Of a stretch of DNA of 64,000 nt, positions 45,812 through 51,646 are shown piece after piece; position 1 is the stretch's first letter, and each line of letters begins with the position of its first letter. The translations under genes and the position numbers were made by a program. The notes under the pieces are model-generated. The model did no database searches. It had not been told where the DNA came from and saw nothing but the letters and a program-made list of their open reading frames with translations. Source of the stretch: Xanthomonas arboricola pv. juglandis (GTDB lineage: Bacteria; Pseudomonadota; Gammaproteobacteria; Xanthomonadales; Xanthomonadaceae). The stretch spans positions 62,001 through 126,000 of the forward strand of contig NZ_JZEF01000003.1 of NCBI RefSeq assembly GCF_001013475.1. Direction: 5' to 3'.

Positions 45812-47419
45812 ATGCAAGGCAATCATTCTGGGGCGATGACGCGGCGGCAACTGCTGGCGCGCATCGGCATGACCGCTGGCGGCGCGATGATGTACCAGGC
45901 GATGAGCAGCCTGGGCATGGCCGCCGAATCAAATTTCAAAGGGCCGCTGAAACTGGATGGCGACCCGAAGGGCGCCTCGGTGCTGATTCTGGGGGCGGGA
46001 CTGGCCGGCATGGCTGCGGCCTTCGAACTGCGCAAGGCGGGGTACCGCGTGCAGGTGCTGGAATACAACGACCGCCCCGGTGGGCGTAACTGGACGCTGC
46101 GCGGCGGCGACCGTTATACCGAACTCGGCGGGGCGACCCAGCATTGCCAGTTCGACGACGGGCTGTATCTCAATCCGGGGCCGTGGCGCATTCCGCATCA
46201 CCACAAGGCGGTGCTGAGTTACTGCAAGCAATTCGGTGTGGCCCTGGAGGCATTCAACCAGGTCAACTACAACGCGCTGTTGCACAGCCAGCAAGGCTTT
46301 GGCGGCAAACCGCAGCGCTTTCGCGCCATCGATGCCGATTACAAGGGCCACGTGTCCGAGCTGCTGGCCAAGTGCACCCAGCAGCAGGCGCTGGACAAGA
46401 GCGTGAGCCGCGAAGACCAGGAAGTGCTGTTGGAGTCCTTGCGGACCTGGGGCGCGCTCGACCACAAGTTCGGCTACGTCAAAGGCAAGGACAGCAGCGA
46501 GCGGCGCGGCTTTGCGCGGTATCCCGGCGGCGGCCTGTCGGGCAAGCCGGAGTTCTCCGATCCCTTCAGCGTGCAGGACGTGTTGCGCTCGCGCTTGTGG
46601 ACCACGCTGGCGGCCGGCAACAACTACGAAATGCAGACCACCATGTTCCAGCCGGTGGGCGGCATGGACCAGATCGGCAAGGCGTTCGCGAAGCAGCTTG
46701 GCGATGCCATCACCTACAACGCCAAGGTCACCAGGATCGATCAGGACGGCAACGGCGTGCGTGTGTCCTGGCAGGATGCCGCGCACGGCGGCGAAGAACG
46801 CATCGCCAGCGCCGATTGGTGCATCTGCACGATTCCGTTGTCGGTGCTCAGCCGCATTCCGGTCACCGCCGGCGACGCGATGACTACCGCGATCGGCCAG
46901 GTGCCGTATGCGGCATCGGTGAAGGTGGGCCTGCAGTTCAAGCGCCGCTTCTGGGAAGAGGACGAGGCCATCTACGGCGGCATCAGCTACACCGATCTGC
47001 CGATCACCTTGATCAGCTATCCCAGCACCAACTATCACAGCCCCGGCAAGGGCGTGCTGCTCGGTGCCTACGTCTGGGGACTGGACGCCTACCAGTTCAC
47101 CTCGATGCCCCCGGAGCAGCGCGTGCGCAAGGCGGTCGAATACGGCACGCAGCTGCATCCGCAATATCCACGCGAGTTCGAGAACGGCATTTCGGTCGGT
47201 TGGCACCGCGTGCCGTTCACGCATGGCTGTTTCGGCATGTGGAGCGAGCAGGCGCGTGCCGAACACTACACGCCGCTGTGCCAGATCGACGGGCGCCTGG
47301 CGCTGGCCGGTGAACACGTCTCCTATATTCCGGCCTGGCAGGAGGGCGCGATCTTGTCCGCGCACGATGTCGTCGGCCGTCTGCATCGCAAAGTGCTGGC
47401 CGGAGGAGGTCGCGCATGA
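45812..47419 (+). CDS. Tat-exported FAD-dependent amine oxidase/dehydrogenase
   Basis: Flavoenzyme of the amine oxidase/L-amino acid oxidase family, 535 residues. The N-terminus MTRRQLLARIGMTAGGAMMYQAMSSLGMAA after GNHSGA looks like a twin-arginine signal, so it should act folded in the periplasm. The FAD fold starts VLILGAGLAGMAAAFELRKAGYRVQVLEYNDRPGGRNWTLRGG. The C-terminal flavin-binding block is LALAGEHVSYIPAWQEGAILSAHDVVGRL, with the Trp-x-Glu-Gly pattern of amino acid oxidases. Oxidation of a C-N bond gives an imine. The next genes (cytochrome c, RidA, aminotransferase, azurin) suggest it passes electrons to a cytochrome rather than to O2. Its stop overlaps the cytochrome start by four bases. 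ATG 45812 follows a TTG; upstream codons are open but unlikely. Substrate unknown. Confidence 0.9.
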   Translation: MQGNHSGAMTRRQLLARIGMTAGGAMMYQAMSSLGMAAESNFKGPLKLDGDPKGASVLILGAGLAGMAAAFELRKAGYRVQVLEYNDRPGGRNWTLRGGDRYTELGGATQHCQFDDGLYLNPGPWRIPHHHKAVLSYCKQFGVALEAFNQVNYNALLHSQQGFGGKPQRFRAIDADYKGHVSELLAKCTQQQALDKSVSREDQEVLLESLRTWGALDHKFGYVKGKDSSERRGFARYPGGGLSGKPEFSDPFSVQDVLRSRLWTTLAAGNNYEMQTTMFQPVGGMDQIGKAFAKQLGDAITYNAKVTRIDQDGNGVRVSWQDAAHGGEERIASADWCICTIPLSVLSRIPVTAGDAMTTAIGQVPYAASVKVGLQFKRRFWEEDEAIYGGISYTDLPITLISYPSTNYHSPGKGVLLGAYVWGLDAYQFTSMPPEQRVRKAVEYGTQLHPQYPREFENGISVGWHRVPFTHGCFGMWSEQARAEHYTPLCQIDGRLALAGEHVSYIPAWQEGAILSAHDVVGRLHRKVLAGGGRA

Positions 47420-47841
47420 GTCTGTTACCACGATTGGCCGCGGCCAGCTTCGTCGTTGCGATGGCTGCCTTGCTGGTGCCGCCGGGCGCATACGACGCGC
47501 GGGCGCAGAGTTCCGATGCCACCCAGCTGTTCCCGCAGCAGGGCTTTGCCAAGGCATCCGGCCAGGACGTCTACCAGGCGATCTGCCAGGGCTGCCACAT
47601 GCCGGCCGGGCACGGCGCGCAAGGTGCCGGCGAATACCCCGCGCTTGCCGGCAATCCCAAGCTGGCCGCTGGACCCTACGTCACCATGATGGTGCTCGAC
47701 GGCCACGCTGGCATGCCCGGCTTCGGCGAGATGCTCAACGACCGCCAGGTGGCCGAAGTGGTGAGTTATGTACGCACGCACTTCGGTAACGACCACGCCG
47801 AGCGCGTCACCGTCGACGACGTCAAATTGCTACGTCACTGA
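47416..47841 (+). CDS. secreted monohaem c-type cytochrome
   Basis: 141 residues. The signal peptide (PRLAAASFVVAMAALLVPPGAYDARA) precedes one haem site, Cys57-x-x-Cys60-His61 in ICQGCHMPAGHG. Met100 in GHAGMPGFGEML is the probable sixth ligand and VAEVVSYVRTHFG is the C-terminal helix, all typical of small class I cytochromes. It overlaps the FAD enzyme gene by ATGA, so the two are translated together. It is the natural candidate to accept electrons from that flavoenzyme in the periplasm. The extension after the haem domain (NDHAERVTVDDVKLLRH) is short and of no known role. Confidence 0.92.
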   Translation: MSLLPRLAAASFVVAMAALLVPPGAYDARAQSSDATQLFPQQGFAKASGQDVYQAICQGCHMPAGHGAQGAGEYPALAGNPKLAAGPYVTMMVLDGHAGMPGFGEMLNDRQVAEVVSYVRTHFGNDHAERVTVDDVKLLRH

Positions 47842-47872
47842 TGCCCCTTTCCCTCTCATGCAAGGAGTTGCC

Positions 47873-48376
47873 ATGTCCCGTCCAGTGACAGCCGTCCTCA
47901 CCGCTGCCCTGTTGTGGTCTGCGGGCCTCACCGCTGCGCACGCCGCCGAGGTGATCCGCCACAAGATCCCCAACAGCGATTTCCCCATCGCTGCCGCCGT
48001 GGAAATTCCCGCCGGCAAGGCCACCGTCTATGTCAGCGGCAAGGTGCCGGCGGTGGTGGATGCCAGTGCGCCCAAGGATTCGGCTGCCGCCTATGGCGAC
48101 ACCAAGGCGCAGACGGTCAGCGTGTTGACCCAGATCAAGCAGCAACTCGCAGCGCTCGGCCTGGGGATGAGCGATGTGGTGAAGATGCAGGTGTTTCTGG
48201 TCGGCGATCCGGCCATGGGCGGCAAGATGGATTTCAACGGATTCATGGAGGGTTACCGCCAGTTCTTCGGCACCAAGGAGCAGCCCAACCTGCCGGCACG
48301 CTCGGCCTTCCAGATCGCCGCGCTCGGCAATCCGCTGTATCGGGTGGAAATCGAAGTGGTCGCCGTTCGTCCCTGA
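47873..48376 (+). CDS. RidA-family (YjgF) protein with signal peptide
   Basis: 167 residues. Unlike housekeeping cytosolic RidA, it begins with a Sec signal (MSRPVTAVLTAALLWSAGLTAAHAAE), so it should act in the periplasm. The RidA core has VYVSGKVPAVVDAS, TVSVLTQIKQQLAALGLGMSDVVKMQVFLVGD and the C-terminal LPARSAFQIAALGNPLYRVEIEVVAVRP. Arg143 in PARSAF matches the catalytic Arg of active enamine/imine deaminases. Being placed right behind an amine-oxidising flavoenzyme, it is well suited to hydrolyse the reactive imine product to a carbonyl and ammonia (inference). An AAGGAG site precedes ATG 47873. Confidence 0.92.
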   Translation: MSRPVTAVLTAALLWSAGLTAAHAAEVIRHKIPNSDFPIAAAVEIPAGKATVYVSGKVPAVVDASAPKDSAAAYGDTKAQTVSVLTQIKQQLAALGLGMSDVVKMQVFLVGDPAMGGKMDFNGFMEGYRQFFGTKEQPNLPARSAFQIAALGNPLYRVEIEVVAVRP

Positions 48377-48406
48377 ACCCGTCGTGCCGTCCTGCTGGAG
48401 GTTGTC

Positions 48407-49609
48407 ATGAAAACTGCTCTTTCGCGCCGCATGTTTCTGCGCGATTCCGCGCTGTTTGCCGGCGCTGCCGGTGCGAGTGCGCTGCCGCTGCTGGCCAGTG
48501 CCGCCGAACGTTCTGCCGCCATCGCGCCGATGCCGGCCAGTGCGCTGTCGCCGGTGATGATCGGCTCCAACGAATTTCCCGATGGCCCGTCGGCGGCCGC
48601 GGTCAAGGCCATCGCGCAGATCGCACCGCAAGGCGGACGCTACCTGCGCGATGTGCAGATGGAGCTGATGGATACCCTGGCCGCCGAGCTCAAGCTGCCG
48701 GTCAATCACCTGATGGCCTACGCCGGCTCCACCGAGCCGCTGGACTACACCATGCTGGCGTTCACCTCGCCCAGCGCCGCGCTGGTCACTGCCGACCCCA
48801 CCTACGAATCCGGTTGGCGCGCCGCCACCCGCAATGGCGCAAAACTGATCAAGGTGCCGTTGCGCAAGGACTTCTCGCACGATGTGCAGGCGATGTGCGC
48901 CGCCGACGCCAGCCCTGGCGTGATCTACATCTGCAATCCCAACAATCCCACCGGTTCGGTCACCGCACGCAAGGATCTGGACTACGCATTGGCGCACAAG
49001 CCCAAGGGTAGCGTGCTGGTGGTGGACGAGGCCTATATCCACTTTGCGCAGAGCACCAGCAGCGTGGTCGACATGGTTGCCGCGGGCGAGGACGTGGTGG
49101 TGTTGCGCACCTTCTCCAAACTCTACGGCATGGCCGGCATTCGCCTGGGCTATGCGGCCGCGCGCCCGGACCTGCTGGCCAAGCTGATGTTCTACAGCGT
49201 CAACAGCCTGCCGGTGACCGCCGCCGCCGCAGGCCTGGCCAGCCTGCGCGATCCCGCACTGGTGCCGCAGCGGCGCGCACGTACCGCGGCCACACGCAAG
49301 GACGTGATGGAGTTTCTCGTCAAGCAGGGCTACGCCTGCACCGCCTCGGAGAGCAACTGCTTCATGGTCGATGTGAAGCGCCCGGCCGCCGGCTTCAAGG
49401 ACGACATGGCCACCCATGGCGTGTTCATCGGACGCAGCTGGCCGGTATGGCCGACCTGGTCGCGCATCACCGTCGGCACCGACGCGGAGATGGCGCGCTT
49501 CAAGCAGGCCTTCGTGCAGGTGATCGCCGGCAAGCGCGGCCCGTTGCCGCTGCCGGACGCCACGGCAGCGGTGCATGATCCGATGGATGCTTTTTTCCGT
49601 TACGCATGA
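48407..49609 (+). CDS. Tat-exported PLP aminotransferase (HisC-like fold)
   Basis: 400 residues. The start KTALSRRMFLRDSALFAGAAGASALPLLASA is a textbook Tat signal (S-R-R-x-F-L-R), remarkable for a PLP enzyme, which would be exported with cofactor bound. The class I/II domain resembles histidinol-phosphate aminotransferases: YAGSTEPLDYTML, YICNPNNPTGSVTARKDLD, VLVVDEAYIHFA and the PLP Lys238 in LRTFSKLYGMAGIRLGYAAARP. Arg in WSRITVGTDAEM fits the carboxylate site. The spacing (about 30 bp behind the RidA gene) suggests one operon. It may transaminate the substrate or product of the flavoenzyme. A true HisC role is unlikely because of the export signal and the lack of his genes. Confidence 0.9.
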   Translation: MKTALSRRMFLRDSALFAGAAGASALPLLASAAERSAAIAPMPASALSPVMIGSNEFPDGPSAAAVKAIAQIAPQGGRYLRDVQMELMDTLAAELKLPVNHLMAYAGSTEPLDYTMLAFTSPSAALVTADPTYESGWRAATRNGAKLIKVPLRKDFSHDVQAMCAADASPGVIYICNPNNPTGSVTARKDLDYALAHKPKGSVLVVDEAYIHFAQSTSSVVDMVAAGEDVVVLRTFSKLYGMAGIRLGYAAARPDLLAKLMFYSVNSLPVTAAAAGLASLRDPALVPQRRARTAATRKDVMEFLVKQGYACTASESNCFMVDVKRPAAGFKDDMATHGVFIGRSWPVWPTWSRITVGTDAEMARFKQAFVQVIAGKRGPLPLPDATAAVHDPMDAFFRYA

Positions 49610-49700
49610 GGCGTTACTCTGGCATCACCGGCGCATGCGAACGCGCTGGTGTGGCCAGGCGCGCTGGGCGTCGCGCATCCCTTAACGCAGGAGTGTTCCC

Positions 49701-50150
49701 TTGAAAGTGTTTTCGACATTTGCCGTGCTTGGTCTGGTGCTGCTGGCGCCTTCGGCATGGGCGCGTACCTGCGCCGTCACCATCACCGGCAACGATCAGA
49801 TGAAGTTCGACCAGAGCGCGATCAAGCTGGCGCCCGACTGCACGCAGGTGGACCTCACGCTCAAGCACTCCGGCAAGATGGCTGCCACGGTGATGGGGCA
49901 CAACTGGGTGCTGACCAAGTCCGCCGACTTCCAGGCAGTGGCCAATGCCGGCATACGCTCCACCATTGCCGACAGCTATCTGCCCAAGGCCGACGCGCGC
50001 GTGATCGCGCACACCAAGGTAATCGGCGGCGGCGACAGCACCACGGTGAGCTTTCCCACCAGCAAGTTGAGCAAGGGTGGCGATTACACTTTTTTCTGCT
50101 CGTTCCCCGGCCACTGGGCGATGATGAAGGGCACGCTGAGTTTCGGTTGA
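49701..50150 (+). CDS. azu: azurin (type 1 copper protein)
   Basis: Periplasmic blue-copper electron carrier of 149 residues with a 21-residue signal peptide (KVFSTFAVLGLVLLAPSAWA). All copper ligands are present at the canonical mature positions: His46 (VMGHNW), Cys112 and His117 (FCSFPGHW), and Met121. CAVTITGNDQMKFDQSAIKL is the typical N-terminal strand with the conserved disulfide Cys. The start is a TTG with GGAG eight bases upstream. It lies 91 bp after the aminotransferase gene on the same strand and may take electrons from the cytochrome/flavoenzyme of this cluster (inference). It could also serve denitrification or stress, as azurins do elsewhere. Confidence 0.95.
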   Translation: MKVFSTFAVLGLVLLAPSAWARTCAVTITGNDQMKFDQSAIKLAPDCTQVDLTLKHSGKMAATVMGHNWVLTKSADFQAVANAGIRSTIADSYLPKADARVIAHTKVIGGGDSTTVSFPTSKLSKGGDYTFFCSFPGHWAMMKGTLSFG

Positions 50151-50362
50151 GCTGTCACGTGCCGCAGGTGTGCGTGGCCGCGGCAGGAGTGAAGTGTGAG
50201 GGAGCTGGCACGCGGTTGCGTCGCGTGCTCCAGAGCGATCGCGACCGGAGTGGGTGGCAGGCGCCAACCAGCGTCGTGGATGCTGCTTCTAGTTTCGGCT
50301 TTGGCGCATCAGCGTCTTTCGCCGAACGCGATGTAGTCTGCGTTTTTAACGGGCTTTCCCGG

Positions 50363-51571
50363 TCAATCGGTTGGTCTACTCGTATCGTAGCTTGGCAAGG
50401 CGATGGCATTGGCGTCCCGTGCAAAATGGTTGTTGATGAACGACCTGAGTGCGGGCCGGCTGGCCAGGCGGATGGCGTTGCGCAGCACTGCCAGGCCGAA
50501 GCGGGTATGCGGCCACAGCAGGCGCGGAACCAGCTTGGGAATGTTCTGCCCCTGTTTGACGAAGGGGCGCATGATGCGTTCGTAGTGTGCGAAAGCGGTC
50601 GCCGGCGTCTCCGACCTGGCAAGCTCTCCGGCAAGGACATAAGCACCCACGATCGCAAGCGTGGTGCCGATGCCGGACAGTGCGGTCGGGCACCATGCCG
50701 CATCGCCGGTCAGGACCACCCGACCGTTGGACCAGCGGTCCATGCGTACCTGGCGCAGCACATCGAAGTAGAAGTCGTCGACGTCCATCATCGCATCCAG
50801 GATGCGCGGAAACTCCCAGCCTAGCGCGGAGAACTGCGCGTGAATGAAGGTGCGCTGCTGCGCCACGCTCCAGCTGTTCTCGTGACCGGGTCGCTTCTGG
50901 ATGCCGAGATAGACTCCCAACTTGCCGTCGCGCGCAGGTTTCACCACCGCCCCCCGGCCGCCCAGCGTGTTGTATTGCCGCGCATAGACGCCGTCACTGG
51001 CGATCTGCGGAGTGCTGAAATAGGCAATCGTCAGGTCCATCCAGCGCGGCCGATTCTCTGCAGGGAAAACCAGCTCCCTGGTGTGCGAGCCGACGCCCTC
51101 GGCGATCACTACAAGTGCATAGGTTTCCTGATGGCCGCCGGCAAAGGTGACCTGGACGCCGCCGTCGTGCTGCTCAATGTGTTCGATGCTGTCACCGAAG
51201 CGGAAGCGCACTCCTTGCGCCGCTGCGGCCTCGTAGATGATCCGGGCGATATCGCCGCGGCGGATTTCCATCTCCGCGGTCGGGCCGCCGTCGGTGTCGG
51301 AGTGCGCCGCTTCGAAGCGGCCGACCACGTGATTGTCTTCGGTGACCCAATCGGTGCCGCGCTCCCGGGTGCTGCGTTCGAGCAGCAGCGCTTCCAGGCC
51401 CATCCGGCGCAGCACGTCTCGCGCAGTGCCGCGCACGTCCACGTTCTGCCCGCCGTCGCGGAACGCCGGCGCGCGCTCCACGACTTCAACATCGCGGCCA
51501 TACCTGGCAAGCCACCAGGCCGTGGTGGTGCCGGCAACGCTGGCGCCAGTGACAAGGATGCGAGCAGCCAT
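50363..51571 (-). CDS. FAD-dependent monooxygenase (TetX/aromatic hydroxylase type)
   Basis: 402 residues, cytoplasmic. The FAD GxGxxG-type motif is VTGASVAGTTTAWWLARYGRDVEVVERAP, with Ser/Ala in place of some Gly. The second FAD motif GRVVLTGDAAWCPTALSGIGTTLAIVGAYVLAGEL contains the GD-A-P-type signature, here with Cys-Pro. The conserved middle EIRRGDIARIIYEAA and VVIAEGVGSHTRELVF (normally GADG) are also seen. Members hydroxylate aromatic compounds or inactivate drugs; the substrate here is open. The ribosome site GGGAG lies inside a 21-bp inverted repeat just upstream, so expression is probably controlled there. Such genes often neighbour a TetR- or PadR-like regulator, but none is adjacent here. 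Confidence 0.87.
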   Translation of the reverse strand: MAARILVTGASVAGTTTAWWLARYGRDVEVVERAPAFRDGGQNVDVRGTARDVLRRMGLEALLLERSTRERGTDWVTEDNHVVGRFEAAHSDTDGGPTAEMEIRRGDIARIIYEAAAAQGVRFRFGDSIEHIEQHDGGVQVTFAGGHQETYALVVIAEGVGSHTRELVFPAENRPRWMDLTIAYFSTPQIASDGVYARQYNTLGGRGAVVKPARDGKLGVYLGIQKRPGHENSWSVAQQRTFIHAQFSALGWEFPRILDAMMDVDDFYFDVLRQVRMDRWSNGRVVLTGDAAWCPTALSGIGTTLAIVGAYVLAGELARSETPATAFAHYERIMRPFVKQGQNIPKLVPRLLWPHTRFGLAVLRNAIRLASRPALRSFINNHFARDANAIALPSYDTSRPTD

Positions 51572-51579
51572 GCTGTGAG

Positions 51580-51623
51580 CTCCCGATAAAAATACATCAT
51601 ACATGATGTATTTTTATCGGGAG
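51580..51623. promoter_or_regulatory. 44-bp palindrome (21-bp perfect arms, 2-bp centre)
   Basis: The arm at 51580-51600 (starts CTCCCGATAAAAATACATC) and its perfect reverse complement at 51603-51623 surround AC. The inner part ATACATCAT-AC-ATGATGTAT looks like a dimeric-repressor operator. On the minus strand the outer GGGAG is the ribosome site for the monooxygenase at 51571, and TATTTTTAT could hold a promoter -10. Confidence 0.8.
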
Positions 51624-51646
51624 GAGGCTAGCGCCGACGCTGGCGG

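Noticed and set aside
48407-49609. Annotation of the exported aminotransferase as hisC
   Set aside because: The fold is similar, but the Tat signal and the absence of histidine genes argue against histidinol-phosphate transamination.
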